Shown: one piece after another, positions 26,645-44,672 of the stretch
How positions within the stretch are numbered: position 1 is the first letter of the stretch
Layout: the number at the start of each line of letters is the position of its first letter
Notes under the pieces: model-generated
What the model was told of the DNA's origin: nothing
Database searches by the model: none
Seen by the model: only the letters and a program-made list of their open reading frames with translations
Position numbers and translations under genes: made by a program
NCBI RefSeq assembly: GCF_021531315.1
Contig: NZ_JAFBIQ010000006.1
Location: forward strand, 32,947 to 96,946
DNA from: Oscillibacter valericigenes
GTDB lineage: Bacteria > Bacillota > Clostridia > Oscillospirales > Oscillospiraceae
Reading direction: 5' to 3'
Length of the DNA: 64,000 nucleotides

Positions 26645-27997
26645 TTGGACCCTGCTGACCCGTTATTGCCGAAAATTCTGCTGCTGGTCATACTTATTTT
26701 AATCAACGCATTTTTTGCCGCCGCCGAGATCGCGGTCATTTCTCTTTCGGAGACGAAGCTGCGCAAGCAGGCAGAGGAGGGCGACAGAAAGGCGAAAAGG
26801 CTGCTTGTGCTGATGCAGGCGCCGGACAGCTTCCTCTCCGCCATTCAGATCGCCATCACCCTCGCGGGCTTTCTGTCCTCGGCCTTCGCGGCGGACAGCT
26901 TTGCCGGTCCCCTCGTGCGCTGGCTGACGGAGGAAAAGGGCGTCACCGCCATCTCTGCCTCCACGCTCAACACGATCATGGTCGTGCTCATCACGCTCGC
27001 TCTTTCGTACTTCAGCCTTGTGCTCGGCGAGCTGGTGCCCAAGCGCATCGCCATGAAAAAGACCGAGGCGGTCGCCCGCTTCACGGTCGGCGCGGTGACG
27101 GGCGTGGCGGCGGTGTTCCGCCCCATTATCTGGCTGCTCTCAAAGTCCACAAACGGCGTGCTGCGGGCGCTGCACATCGATCCCAAGGCCGATGAAGAGG
27201 ATGTGAGCGAGGACGAGATCCGCATGATGGTGGACCTCGGCGAGGAGCGCGGCGCGATCGAATCGACGGAAAAAGAGCTGATCGACAACATTTTTGAGTT
27301 CAACAACACGACCGCCGAGGATGTGATGATCCACCGCACCGACATGGTGATGCTGTGGGTCGAGGACACGCGCGAGGAGATCCTTGCCGCCATCCGCTCG
27401 TCCGGCCTGTCCCGTTTCCCGGTCTACGAGGAGAATGCGGACGACATCATCGGCATCCTCTCCACGCGCGAATATCTGCTCAATGCGCAGGCGGACGAGC
27501 CCAAGCCCCTGCGCGAGCTGCTGCGCCCCGCTTACTTCGTGCCCGAGTCCGTGCGCACGGATGTTTTGTTCCGCGATATGCAGAGCAAGAAGATCCATAT
27601 GTCCATCGTGGTGGACGAGTACGGCGGCACGAGCGGACTGGTGACGATGGAGGACCTGCTGGAGGAGATCGTCGGCAACATCTACGACGAGTTCGACCCG
27701 CAGGAGGAAAAGGACATCGAAAAGCTCGGCGACAACCTCTGGCGCATCTCCGGCTCCTGTGAGTTAGAGCAGGTCGCCGAGGAAACGGGCGTCGAGTTTC
27801 CCGAGGACGAGGAGTCCGACACGCTCGGCGGGCTGGTGTTCGCCCAGCTCTCGTTCATTCCCGAGGACGGCAGCCAGTTCACGGTGGACACCTGCGGCCT
27901 GCACATCGAGGTGCAGAGCTTCAACGATCGCCGTGTGGAATGGGCGCTGGTCTCGCGCCTCCCGCAGGAAAAAAAGAGCGAAGAAGCGGAGGAATAG
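26645..27997 (+). CDS. CNNM/CorB-type membrane protein with CBS pair and CorC_HlyC domain
   Basis: A 450-residue protein. Residues 1-175 form the DUF21/CNNM membrane domain (NAFFAAAEIAVISLSETKL, then FSLVLGELVPKRIAMK). About 210-330 form a CBS-domain pair (VMIHRTDMVMLWVEDT and VVDEYGGTSGLVTMEDLLEE), and the rest is a CorC_HlyC domain with an acidic tail. Members are called hemolysin-family proteins, but work on CorB/CNNM points to magnesium or other cation export. Start: TTG at 26645, with AGGAGGTTATCTAC before it; no ATG is available at that position. Confidence 0.88.
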   Translation: MDPADPLLPKILLLVILILINAFFAAAEIAVISLSETKLRKQAEEGDRKAKRLLVLMQAPDSFLSAIQIAITLAGFLSSAFAADSFAGPLVRWLTEEKGVTAISASTLNTIMVVLITLALSYFSLVLGELVPKRIAMKKTEAVARFTVGAVTGVAAVFRPIIWLLSKSTNGVLRALHIDPKADEEDVSEDEIRMMVDLGEERGAIESTEKELIDNIFEFNNTTAEDVMIHRTDMVMLWVEDTREEILAAIRSSGLSRFPVYEENADDIIGILSTREYLLNAQADEPKPLRELLRPAYFVPESVRTDVLFRDMQSKKIHMSIVVDEYGGTSGLVTMEDLLEEIVGNIYDEFDPQEEKDIEKLGDNLWRISGSCELEQVAEETGVEFPEDEESDTLGGLVFAQLSFIPEDGSQFTVDTCGLHIEVQSFNDRRVEWALVSRLPQEKKSEEAEE

Positions 27998-28008
27998 ACA
28001 AAAGGAAA

Positions 28009-28039
28009 ACAGCGGCTTTGAAAAAAGCCGCTGTTTTTT
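28009..28039 (+). terminator. Terminator after the CNNM/HlyC-type gene
   Basis: A perfect 11-bp stem (28009-28019 with 28024-28034) with loop GAAA, followed by TTTTT. Confidence 0.88.
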
Positions 28040-28050
28040 GCATTTTGTGC

Positions 28051-28079
28051 TTGACTTGTGCGCTTGCTTTTGATAGAAT
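28051..28079 (+). promoter_or_regulatory. Sigma-A promoter of rpoB-rpoC
   Basis: TTGACT at 28051-28056, 17 bp, TAGAAT at 28074-28079. About 180 nt of untranslated leader separate it from rpoB; I recognise no known leader motif there. Confidence 0.75.
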
Positions 28080-28267
28080 AAGGCGCTTATATGTGAGAGT
28101 ATGCGCAAAGCGAACCCTCACCCATTGCCATAAGGATAGCACAGGAAACAAAAAAGCACAAGAGCAGACACGGTATTTTTATCAACAAAGCCGCGCGTAT
28201 CGCGGCACACCAATACATTCCCCGCCGGAGACAGACCGGTGGGAAAGGAAAGGCGTGAAGAGCAAAA

Positions 28268-31993
<3,726 letters not shown>

Positions 31994-32013
31994 GAAAAGG
32001 AGGAGCATGAATT

Positions 32014-35775
<3,762 letters not shown>

Positions 35776-35786
35776 ATCGCACAGGA

Positions 35787-35819
35787 GAAGAGCCGACCGC
35801 ACGGGTCGGCTCTTCCTTT
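35787..35819 (+). terminator. Terminator of rpoB-rpoC
   Basis: A perfect 12-bp stem (35787-35798 with 35804-35815) with a 5-base loop, followed by CTTT. Confidence 0.82.
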
Positions 35820-35896
35820 ATGCATTTGTGCCGAAAAGAAAATGAAAAAATCGTACATTTCAGAGAAAATTTTAGGCCGCGGAGGGGAAATATTGC

Positions 35897-35925
35897 TTGA
35901 CGGTAGGGGACAACTATGCTATAAT
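35897..35925 (+). promoter_or_regulatory. Sigma-A promoter of the L7Ae-rpsL-rpsG-fusA operon
   Basis: TTGACG at 35897-35902, 17 bp, TATAAT at 35920-35925. Confidence 0.85.
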
Positions 35926-35981
35926 TCTACCCTGCGCGAGACTGTTTCGCGGATTTTGTTATGCCGTGAGGAGGGCGCGCC

Positions 35982-36221
35982 GTGTTAGAAGAGCTCAGCA
36001 CCGCCCGAAAGGTCGTCGGCGTGAAGCAATCGCTGCGCGCGCTGCGCGGGGGAGAGGCCAAAAAGGTATTCCTCGCCTGCGACGCCGATCCTGCCGTGAT
36101 CGGCCGCATTGAGGCCGCGTGCGCAGCGGTCGAGGTCGAGCGCGGCTACACCATGGCGCAGCTCGGCAGCGCGGGCGGCATCGCCGTGGGCGCCGCGGTC
36201 GTGACGCTCCTCGACGGATAA
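35982..36221 (+). CDS. L7Ae-family K-turn-binding protein
   Basis: A 79-residue protein of the L7Ae/L30e family (YbxF type). KVVGVKQSLRALRGGEAKKVFLA and DADPAVIGRIEAACAAV followed by the short MAQLGSAGGIAVGAA match the family. Such proteins bind RNA kink-turns; their role in Firmicutes is not settled. Start: GTG at 35982, with GAGGAGGGCGCGCC before it. The position between rpoC and rpsL is the usual one in Firmicutes. Confidence 0.85.
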   Translation: MLEELSTARKVVGVKQSLRALRGGEAKKVFLACDADPAVIGRIEAACAAVEVERGYTMAQLGSAGGIAVGAAVVTLLDG

Positions 36222-36310
36222 AACCGGTTTTTTCGGGATATTTTACCGATATCCTGTAAAAAATAAAATGAGCCTCCGGCTCGCAAATTTTCAGAAAGGA
36301 GAACTTTTGA

Positions 36311-36727
36311 ATGCCTACTTTTAATCAGCTGGTCCGCAAGGGCAGAGAGCAGGCCACCTACAAGTCCAATTCTCCCGCCATGCAGTACGGTCTCAACACG
36401 CTGAAGAACAAGGAAACCAACCTTCCTTCTCCTCAGAAGCGCGGCGTCTGCACCGCTGTGAGAACGGCCACCCCCAAGAAGCCGAACTCCGCCCTTCGTA
36501 AGATCGCCCGTGTGCGTCTTACCAACGGCTACGAGGTCACCGCTTACATCCCCGGCGTCGGTCATTCTCTGCAGGAGCACTCTGTGGTCATGATCCGCGG
36601 CGGCCGTGTCAGGGACCTCCCCGGTGTGCGTTACCACATCATCCGCGGCACTCTGGACGCTCAGGGCGTGCAGGGCCGTATGCAGGCCCGTTCCAAGTAC
36701 GGCGCGAAGCGCCCGAAGCAGAAGTAA
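36311..36727 (+). CDS. rpsL: 30S ribosomal protein S12
   Basis: A 138-residue decoding-centre protein. [11 protein letters not shown] and [13 protein letters not shown] are the two loops that reach the decoding site. Lys56 keeps the first streptomycin-related lysine (E. coli K43 counting Met). The second, E. coli K88, is Arg101 here, encoded by AGG at 36611-36613. That exchange is a classic streptomycin-resistance change in other bacteria. AGAAAGGAG precedes the ATG. It is second in the str operon after the L7Ae-like gene. Confidence 0.97.
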   Translation: MPTFNQLVRKGREQATYKSNSPAMQYGLNTLKNKETNLPSPQKRGVCTAVRTATPKKPNSALRKIARVRLTNGYEVTAYIPGVGHSLQEHSVVMIRGGRVRDLPGVRYHIIRGTLDAQGVQGRMQARSKYGAKRPKQK

Positions 36728-36864
36728 GGTCTGCATGAAAGTAGAGCTTTGCCAAAAGGTCTTATTCATAAAAGGATACCTCTTTGGCAGGCCGGAACAC
36801 GGCGGGGGCAAGCCCCGTCCGCGAGTACCTATGATTTCTATATTATAAGAAGGAGGGAAGCAAA

Positions 36865-37335
36865 GTGCCCAGAAGAGGTAATGTTCCCAAGAGAGAAATT
36901 CTGCCCGATCCTATGTACAACAGCGTGCTGGTGACCAAGCTCGTCAACAGCATCATGCTCGACGGCAAGAAGGGTGTGGCGCAGAAGGTCGTTTACGGCG
37001 CGTTTGACATCATCAAGGAAAAGACCGGCAATGAGCCGCTCGATGTCTTTTCTCAGGCGATGGAGAACATCATGCCCGTTCTCGAAACCAAGACCCGCCG
37101 TGTCGGCGGTGCCAACTATCAAGTCCCTATGGAGGTTCGTCCCGCCCGTCGTCAGACCCTTGGTCTGCGCTGGCTGACGGCCTACTCCCGCGCCCGCGGT
37201 GAGCGCACCATGGCCGAGCGTCTTGCCGGCGAACTCATGGATGCCGCCAACAACACAGGCGCGGCTGTGAAGAAGCGCGAGGATACCCACAAGATGGCCG
37301 AGGCCAACAAGGCGTTCGCGCACTTCCGCTGGTAA
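36865..37335 (+). CDS. rpsG: 30S ribosomal protein S7
   Basis: A 156-residue protein that starts assembly of the 30S head. [15 protein letters not shown], then the conserved [19 protein letters not shown] and a basic C-terminus are typical. Start: GTG at 36865, preceded by AGAAGGAGGG. The 137-bp gap after rpsL contains inverted repeats (for example around 36746-36795) with no clear T-run. Confidence 0.96.
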   Translation: MPRRGNVPKREILPDPMYNSVLVTKLVNSIMLDGKKGVAQKVVYGAFDIIKEKTGNEPLDVFSQAMENIMPVLETKTRRVGGANYQVPMEVRPARRQTLGLRWLTAYSRARGERTMAERLAGELMDAANNTGAAVKKREDTHKMAEANKAFAHFRW

Positions 37336-37353
37336 GAAAGCAAGGAGAATCTT

Positions 37354-39441
37354 ATGCCGAGAAAAGTATCTCTGGAGAAAACAAGAAATATCGGCATCAT
37401 GGCTCACATCGATGCAGGCAAGACCACCACGACCGAGCGCATCCTGTACTACACAGGCGTCAACTACAAGCTTGGCGAAACGCACGACGGTACGGCAACG
37501 ATGGACTGGATGGAACAGGAGCAGGAGCGCGGCATCACCATTACGTCTGCCGCAACGACCTGTTTTTGGAAGGATCATCGCATCAACATCATCGATACCC
37601 CGGGCCATGTCGACTTCACGGTCGAGGTGGAGCGCAGCCTGCGCGTGCTGGACGGTTCTGTGACCGTCATGTGCGCCAAGGGCGGCGTGGAGCCGCAGAG
37701 CGAGACGGTTTGGCGTCAGGCGGATCACTACCACGTGCCCCGCATGATCTACGTCAACAAAATGGACATCATGGGTGCGGACTTCTACAATGTCCTGCGC
37801 ATGATCGATGAGCGTCTCAAGTGCAATGCAGTGCCGATCCAGCTGCCCATCGGCAAGGAAGCCGATTTCCGCGGCATCATCGACCTTGTGGAGATGAAGG
37901 CGGACATCTACTACGACGAGATGGGCAAGGATATGCGCGTCGAGGATATTCCCGAGGATATGCGCGATCTCGCGGAGGAATACCGTGAGAAGATGCTCGA
38001 CGCCGTTTCCATGTTCGACGATGAGATCATGGAGATGTATCTCGAAGGCAAGGAGATCCCGACTGCCAAGATTCGCGCGGCGATCCGCAAGGCGACCGTC
38101 GCGGTCGAGATGATCCCTGTGGTCTGCGGTACTTCCTACCGCAACAAGGGCGTGCAGAAGCTGCTCGACGCGATCGTGGACTATATGCCCGCGCCGACCG
38201 ACATCCCCGCCATCCGGGGCACCAACCCCAAGACAGACGAGGAAGAGGATCGCGCACCGAGCGATGACGAGCCGTTCTCCGCCTTGGCATTCAAGATCAT
38301 GACCGACCCCTATGTCGGCCGTCTGAGCTTTTTCCGCGTCTATTCCGGCAGCCTCAACACCGGCTCCGCCGTGCTCAACTCCACCAAGGGTGTGCGCGAG
38401 CGCATGGGCCGTATCCTGCAGATGCACGCCAACCATCGTGAGGACATCGAGACCGTCTACTCCGGCGACATCGCCGCGGCGGTCGGCCTCAAGAACACCA
38501 CGACGGGCGACACGCTCTGCGACGAGAAGCATCCGATCATCCTCGAGAGCATGGAGTTCCCCGATCCGGTCATCCGTGTGGCCATCGAGCCCAAGACCAA
38601 GGCCGGTCAGGAGAAGATGGGCATCGCGCTCATGAAGCTCGCCGAGGAGGATCCCACCTTCCGCACTTGGACGGACGAGGAGACCGGTCAGACCATCATC
38701 GCCGGTATGGGCGAGCTCCATCTGGAGATCATCGTCGACCGTCTGCTCCGCGAGTTCAAGGTCGAGGCGAATGTCGGCGCGCCGCAGGTCGCCTATAAGG
38801 AGACTATCAAGAAGGCTGTCGATCAGGACACCAAGTATGCCCGCCAGAGCGGCGGTAAGGGTCAGTACGGCCATGTCAAGATCCATGTCGAGCCGAACGA
38901 GTCCGGCAAGGGCTATGAGTTCGTCAACGCCACGGTCGGCGGCAGCGTCCCCAAGGAGTATATCCCTGCGGTCGATGCCGGTATTCAGGGCGCGATGCTC
39001 TCCGGTGTGCTTGCCGGTTATCCGGTGGTCGATGTCAAGGTCACGCTGTACGACGGCTCCTACCACGAGGTCGACTCTTCGGAAATGGCGTTCAAGATCG
39101 CAGGTTCCATGGCGTTCAAGGAGGCCTGCCAAAAGGCCGGTCCCACGCTGCTCGAGCCGATCATGAAGGTCTGCGTCATCGTTCCCGATGAGTATATGGG
39201 CGATGTCATCGGCGACCTCAACAGCCGCCGCGGTCAGATCCAGGGCTTTGAGGCCCGCAGCGGCGCCCAGCAGATCGATGCCTTCGTGCCGCTCGCCGAG
39301 ATGTTCGGTTACGCGACTGACCTCCGCTCCCGTACGCAGGGACGCGGACAGTACACGATGGAGCCCTCGCACTATATCGAGATCCCGAAGAACATTCAGG
39401 AAAAGATCATCGATCAGCGCACCGGGCGCCACATGGGATAA
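37354..39441 (+). CDS. fusA: Translation elongation factor G
   Basis: A 695-residue GTPase that moves tRNA and mRNA through the ribosome. G1 is AHIDAGKT, then [15 protein letters not shown] (switch I/II region), DTPGHVDFT and NKMD. Domain IV follows [11 protein letters not shown], and the C-terminus ends in the usual domain V. It starts 18 bp after rpsG. Confidence 0.98.
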   Translation: MPRKVSLEKTRNIGIMAHIDAGKTTTTERILYYTGVNYKLGETHDGTATMDWMEQEQERGITITSAATTCFWKDHRINIIDTPGHVDFTVEVERSLRVLDGSVTVMCAKGGVEPQSETVWRQADHYHVPRMIYVNKMDIMGADFYNVLRMIDERLKCNAVPIQLPIGKEADFRGIIDLVEMKADIYYDEMGKDMRVEDIPEDMRDLAEEYREKMLDAVSMFDDEIMEMYLEGKEIPTAKIRAAIRKATVAVEMIPVVCGTSYRNKGVQKLLDAIVDYMPAPTDIPAIRGTNPKTDEEEDRAPSDDEPFSALAFKIMTDPYVGRLSFFRVYSGSLNTGSAVLNSTKGVRERMGRILQMHANHREDIETVYSGDIAAAVGLKNTTTGDTLCDEKHPIILESMEFPDPVIRVAIEPKTKAGQEKMGIALMKLAEEDPTFRTWTDEETGQTIIAGMGELHLEIIVDRLLREFKVEANVGAPQVAYKETIKKAVDQDTKYARQSGGKGQYGHVKIHVEPNESGKGYEFVNATVGGSVPKEYIPAVDAGIQGAMLSGVLAGYPVVDVKVTLYDGSYHEVDSSEMAFKIAGSMAFKEACQKAGPTLLEPIMKVCVIVPDEYMGDVIGDLNSRRGQIQGFEARSGAQQIDAFVPLAEMFGYATDLRSRTQGRGQYTMEPSHYIEIPKNIQEKIIDQRTGRHMG

Positions 39442-39457
39442 GGGGCAAAAATAACAG

Positions 39458-39486
39458 TTGCAAATTATCCCGATTTACGGTAGAAT
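39458..39486 (+). promoter_or_regulatory. Sigma-A promoter of tuf
   Basis: TTGCAA at 39458-39463, 17 bp, TAGAAT at 39481-39486. It gives tuf a promoter independent of the str operon. Confidence 0.75.
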
Positions 39487-39548
39487 TATGGTGTTATGCA
39501 AGTGACACCGAAAAACAATGATAAAATCATAATAGGAGGATCACTCTA

Positions 39549-40751
<1,203 letters not shown>

Positions 40752-40765
40752 TTTCCTGAAAAGGC

Positions 40766-40801
40766 AAAAAGAAAGACAGTCGGAAGACTGTCTTTCTTTT
40801 T
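40766..40801 (+). terminator. Terminator of tuf
   Basis: A perfect 16-bp stem (40766-40781 with 40786-40801) with loop GGAA; its 3' arm is itself T-rich. Confidence 0.9.
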
Positions 40802-40895
40802 GCGCCGCGTCAGGCGTCTGCCGAAAAGGCTATTCCAAAACGGCGCAAAATATGATAGGATAGACGCGAAAATCGTAGGGACAGAGAGGTGCGGC

Positions 40896-41612
40896 ATGGC
40901 AAAGGAACGGCTGGATAAGCTCATCGCCTCGACCGGGCGCTGGTCGCGCCGCGAGGTCAAAAATCTTGTGCGCGAGGGCCGCGTGTTCGCGGACGGACAG
41001 CTTGCGCACAGCGTAGAAGAGAAATACGACGCGGATACCTGCCGCATCAGCGTCAACGGGGAGGCCCTGACGCTCCGACGGCATACCTATGTGATGCTCC
41101 ATAAGCCCGCGGGCGTGCTGAGCGCGACCGAGGACGGACGGGGGAGGACGGTGCTCGACCTGCTCACGCCGGAGCTGCGCAAGATCGGCGTGTTTCCGGT
41201 CGGACGGCTCGACAAGGACACAGAGGGACTGCTGCTGCTCACCGATGACGGGGAGCTTGCCCACGCGCTGCTCAGCCCGAAAAAGCATGTGGACAAGGTC
41301 TACTACGCCCGCGTGACCGGACGGCTCGTGCCGGAGGACTGCGCGGCCTTCGCTGCCGGCATGACGCTCGGCGACGGGCTGGAATGTATGCCGGCCGGTC
41401 TTGAGATCCTCTCGGCAGGGGAAGAGAGCGAGTGCCTGGTCACGCTGCGCGAGGGAAAATTCCATCAGGTCAAGCGGATGCTTGCCGCCCGCGGCAAGCC
41501 GGTAGCGTATCTCAAGCGCCTTTCCATGGGGGCACTGCGGCTTGATGAAACGCTTGCGCCGGGGGCGTTTCGCCTGCTGACGCCGGAGGAGGAAGGGCTG
41601 CTCCGCCAATAG
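40896..41612 (+). CDS. rRNA pseudouridine synthase, RsuA family
   Basis: A 238-residue enzyme that changes a uridine in rRNA to pseudouridine. An S4-like RNA-binding domain (MAKERLDKLIASTGRWSRRE and VREGRVFADG) is followed by the catalytic domain with VGRLDKDTEGLLLLTDDG, whose aspartate is the nucleophile, and by EGKFHQVKRML. The motif order fits RsuA (16S position 516) rather than RluB, but target choice cannot be proved from sequence. AGAGAGGTGCGGC precedes the ATG. Confidence 0.88.
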   Translation: MAKERLDKLIASTGRWSRREVKNLVREGRVFADGQLAHSVEEKYDADTCRISVNGEALTLRRHTYVMLHKPAGVLSATEDGRGRTVLDLLTPELRKIGVFPVGRLDKDTEGLLLLTDDGELAHALLSPKKHVDKVYYARVTGRLVPEDCAAFAAGMTLGDGLECMPAGLEILSAGEESECLVTLREGKFHQVKRMLAARGKPVAYLKRLSMGALRLDETLAPGAFRLLTPEEEGLLRQ

Positions 41613-41717
41613 GCAAATTGCCCAAGTGAATAAGCCGACTTTTTGGTTTGTCCGAAGGACGGCTTTACGCTTTAAACAAAAAATGAAAAGATTTTTGTGA
41701 AAAAAAGAAAAAATATC

Positions 41718-41746
41718 TTGCAAAATATGTCGAAGGCAAGTATAAT
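41718..41746 (+). promoter_or_regulatory. Sigma-A promoter of the PucR/CdaR-type regulator
   Basis: TTGCAA at 41718-41723, 17 bp, TATAAT at 41741-41746, in an AT-rich stretch. Confidence 0.8.
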
Positions 41747-41806
41747 ATTTTTAATTGATTGGCAAGTTGCACAAACTACCCGCGTAAGGGGTCTCGGAGG
41801 TATGCT

Positions 41807-42901
41807 ATGTCAGGGAGAATTTTCCAAAACATCGTTTTGCAGTTCAAGGACGCGGTCGAAACGGAGATCGGCGTGATCGACGCCGAGGGTACGGTCATCG
41901 CCTGTACGGAGCTGGGCGAGATCGGCAGCCGTTGGAGCGAGCTGGTGAGCGGCATCAATGCGGCGGAGGAAGGCGTGATCACGCTTGCGGGAAAGACCTT
42001 TAAGGCGCTGTCCGGCTGGAACGGCCACTTTGATTTTGCCGTGTTCGCCTACGGCGAGGGCGAGATGAGCCGCGCAGCCTGTTCGATGGCGGCAGTTGCG
42101 CTCAATGCTGCCAAGAGCTACTATGAGGAAAAGTACGACAAGGTCTCCTTCATCAAGAACATCATCTCTGACAACATCATGCTCAGCGACCTCTACATCC
42201 GCGCCAAGGAGCTGCATGTGGAGAGCGAGCTGAACCGCGGCGTGTTTCTGATCCGCCGTCTGGACGAGCATTTTGAGGGCCTGACCGTTGAGGCGGTGCA
42301 GAATATCTTCCCCGATCGGCAGACCAGCTTCGCCCTTTCCATGGGGGAGAGCGATGTGGTGCTGATCCAGCAGCTCAGCGAAAATGTCGGCACTCGTGAG
42401 CTGGAAAAGACGGCGCAGCTCATTGAGGAAACGCTGCGCGAGAACGGCGAGAGCCGGGTCGTCGTTGGCATCGGTACGGTCGCCGCGCATCTGCGCGACC
42501 TTGCCAAGAGCTATAAGGAGGCGCAGATCGCCATTGAGGTCGGCAAGGTCTTCGACACGGAAAAGTTTGTCGTCAGCTATGAAAACCTCGGCATCGGCCG
42601 CCTGATCTACCAGCTTCCGACCACCCTGTGCGAGATGTTTTTGCAGGAGGTCTTCAAGAAGAACCCAATCGACTCGCTCGATAAGGAGACGCTCTTCACC
42701 ATCAACAAGTTCTTTGAGAATAATCTCGTCCTCTCCGAAACGGCGCGCAAGCTGTTTGTCCACCGCAACACGCTCGTCTACCGTCTGGAGAAGATCAAGA
42801 AGCTCACAGGACTTGACCTGCGTGAGTTCGACGATGCCATCACCTTCAAGGTGGCGCTGATGGTCAAGAAGTACCTTGCCTCCCGCGGCATCGAGGCGTA
42901 A
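41807..42901 (+). CDS. PucR/CdaR-family transcriptional regulator
   Basis: A 364-residue protein. Residues 1-110 form a sensor-like domain (VETEIGVIDAEGTVIACTE resembles the diacid-recognition fold of CdaR). The middle part (about 140-280) is GGDEF-like in layout (VVGIGTVAAHLRDLAKSYKEA). The C-terminus has the helix-turn-helix FFENNLVLSETARKLFVHRN and TLVYRLEKIKKLTGLDLR typical of PucR/CdaR regulators. Its ligand is unknown. TCGGAGGTATGCT precedes the ATG at 41807. It stands alone with its own promoter and terminator, so a target cannot be deduced from an operon partner. Confidence 0.85.
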   Translation: MSGRIFQNIVLQFKDAVETEIGVIDAEGTVIACTELGEIGSRWSELVSGINAAEEGVITLAGKTFKALSGWNGHFDFAVFAYGEGEMSRAACSMAAVALNAAKSYYEEKYDKVSFIKNIISDNIMLSDLYIRAKELHVESELNRGVFLIRRLDEHFEGLTVEAVQNIFPDRQTSFALSMGESDVVLIQQLSENVGTRELEKTAQLIEETLRENGESRVVVGIGTVAAHLRDLAKSYKEAQIAIEVGKVFDTEKFVVSYENLGIGRLIYQLPTTLCEMFLQEVFKKNPIDSLDKETLFTINKFFENNLVLSETARKLFVHRNTLVYRLEKIKKLTGLDLREFDDAITFKVALMVKKYLASRGIEA

Positions 42902-42911
42902 ACGAATACCG

Positions 42912-42944
42912 AAAGAGGTGTTCCGAAGGGAATGCCTCTTTTTT
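42912..42944 (+). terminator. Terminator of the PucR/CdaR-type regulator
   Basis: A 13-bp stem with two wobble pairs (42912-42924 with 42929-42941) followed by more T. Confidence 0.82.
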
Positions 42945-43009
42945 GCGCCGCGGGGACACCTTTTGGCGGGGGAGAGCAAAAAAATGCTGTCTGTTTACAT
43001 AATTTTTTG

Positions 43010-43038
43010 TTGCCATTTTTCGACCGCTCGCGTATAAT
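43010..43038 (+). promoter_or_regulatory. Sigma-A promoter of ftsE-ftsX
   Basis: TTGCCA at 43010-43015, 17 bp, TATAAT at 43033-43038. Confidence 0.75.
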
Positions 43039-43082
43039 AGGAGAAAATAGGCGATTATGCAAAAGAGGGGGAGAACACGGCG

Positions 43083-43760
43083 ATGATCCGCTTGACCGAT
43101 GTTCAAAAGGAATACGAGAACGGAACGCACGCGCTGCGCGGTGTGACGATGGAAGTCAACGACGGCGAGTTCGTTTTTCTTGTCGGCCCCTCCGGCAGCG
43201 GCAAGTCGACCATCATCAAGCTGCTCACGGGTGAGATATTGCCCAGCGTCGGCCGACTGATGATCAACGGCTTCAACCTCAACAACATTTCCGACCGGCA
43301 GATCCCGCTGCTGCGCCGCTCCATCGGCGTCATTTTTCAGGACTTCCGGCTGATCGAGAATAAAACGGTGTATGAGAACCTGAGCTTTGCCATGCGTGCC
43401 GTCGGTTCCTCGCCGCGCGAGGCGAAAAAGCGCATCCCCTATGTTCTGAAGCTGGTAGGACTGGACGGCAAGGCCAACCAGTTCCCCGACGAGCTCTCCG
43501 GCGGCGAGCAGCAGCGCGTAGCCATCGCCCGCGCGCTTGTCAACAACCCCTACACCATCATTGCCGACGAGCCGACCGGAAACCTGGATCCCGCCCGCTC
43601 GCTGGAGATCATGATGCTGCTTGAGCGCATCAACCAGCTTGGCACTACGGTGCTGGTCGTGACGCATGAGAAGGACTTGGTCAATAAATTTCAAAAGCGC
43701 GTCATCACGCTCGAACGCGGCGTTGTCGTGAGCGACGGCGTGGGCTACAATGTGAGGTAA
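43083..43760 (+). CDS. ftsE: Cell-division ATP-binding protein FtsE
   Basis: A 225-residue ABC ATPase that works with FtsX to control wall hydrolases at division. Walker A is GPSGSGKST (35-43), the signature LSGGEQQRVAIARAL and Walker B IIADEPTGNLDP follow. The context proves the identity: ftsX starts 6 bp after it and a LytM-type activator follows. Confidence 0.96.
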   Translation: MIRLTDVQKEYENGTHALRGVTMEVNDGEFVFLVGPSGSGKSTIIKLLTGEILPSVGRLMINGFNLNNISDRQIPLLRRSIGVIFQDFRLIENKTVYENLSFAMRAVGSSPREAKKRIPYVLKLVGLDGKANQFPDELSGGEQQRVAIARALVNNPYTIIADEPTGNLDPARSLEIMMLLERINQLGTTVLVVTHEKDLVNKFQKRVITLERGVVVSDGVGYNVR

Positions 43761-43766
43761 GACGCG

Positions 43767-44654
43767 ATGAGAAGACACAATTTTACATATTTTTTTCACG
43801 AGGGCGTGGTAAATCTTTTCAGCCACGGTTTTATGTCCTTCGCGGCCATCGGCATCACCGTGGCCTGCCTGCTCGTTATGGGAACCTTCTCTCTCGTGGC
43901 CTACAATGTCAACGAACAGCTCAGGCAGCTGGAGAGCGAGAACGAAGTGCTCGCCTTTGTAGACGAAACGCTCACGGAGGCTGAGGGGCGCGCGCTCCAG
44001 CCGGCCGTCGAGGCGGTGGAGAATGTGCGGAGCGTGCGCTTCATCACCCGCGAGGAGGCGTGCGAGACCTTTGAAGAGAAGTACGAGGGCAAGTACGCGC
44101 TTGGCGACCTCGACGCGGGCATCCTGCGTGACCGCTTCGCCATCAAGGTGAACGACATCAGCCGCATGGAGGAAACGCGCAACGCGGTCAAGAAGGTCGC
44201 AGGCATCGCAGACGCCCGCGCGGACGAAAATCTGGCAGAGGGCTTTGTTGCCCTGCGTAATGTGGCAAGCGTGGTGTGCATCGCGCTCATCGCCATTTTG
44301 CTGGTCGTTTCCATCTTCATCATCTCCAACACCATCAAGCTCACGACCTTCGATCGGCGCGACGAGATCGCTATTATGAAAATGGTCGGCGCAACGAACG
44401 GCTTCATTCGCTGGCCCTTTGTCTACGAGGGCTTCATCATCGGCCTGTTGAGCGCGGGCATTTCCTTCGGCCTTCAATGGCTGCTGTACGCGACCGTGGC
44501 CAGAAGCATCGCCGTGTCCGATGTGCTGCGCATCTTCAGCGTGGTGGACTTTGTGACCATTTGGAAGCCTGTCGCGCTGGTGTTCGGCGGCGCTGGGATG
44601 CTCGTCGGCGTAGGCGGCAGCCTCACGGCGATCCGCAAGTTCCTGCAAGTTTAA
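43767..44654 (+). CDS. ftsX: Cell-division membrane protein FtsX
   Basis: A 295-residue protein with one helix near residue 25, a large extracellular loop (about 50-170) and three further helices, the MacB/FtsX-type plan. NTIKLTTFDRRDEIAIMKMVGAT is the coupling segment that contacts FtsE. It passes the ATPase signal to the extracellular murein hydrolase activator encoded next. Confidence 0.95.
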   Translation: MRRHNFTYFFHEGVVNLFSHGFMSFAAIGITVACLLVMGTFSLVAYNVNEQLRQLESENEVLAFVDETLTEAEGRALQPAVEAVENVRSVRFITREEACETFEEKYEGKYALGDLDAGILRDRFAIKVNDISRMEETRNAVKKVAGIADARADENLAEGFVALRNVASVVCIALIAILLVVSIFIISNTIKLTTFDRRDEIAIMKMVGATNGFIRWPFVYEGFIIGLLSAGISFGLQWLLYATVARSIAVSDVLRIFSVVDFVTIWKPVALVFGGAGMLVGVGGSLTAIRKFLQV

Positions 44655-44672
44655 GCAAGGAGGGCGCTGCCC

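Noticed and set aside
36728..36864. Inverted repeats between rpsL and rpsG as a terminator or ribosomal leader
   Set aside because: No T-run and no recognised leader motif; the genes are normally cotranscribed.
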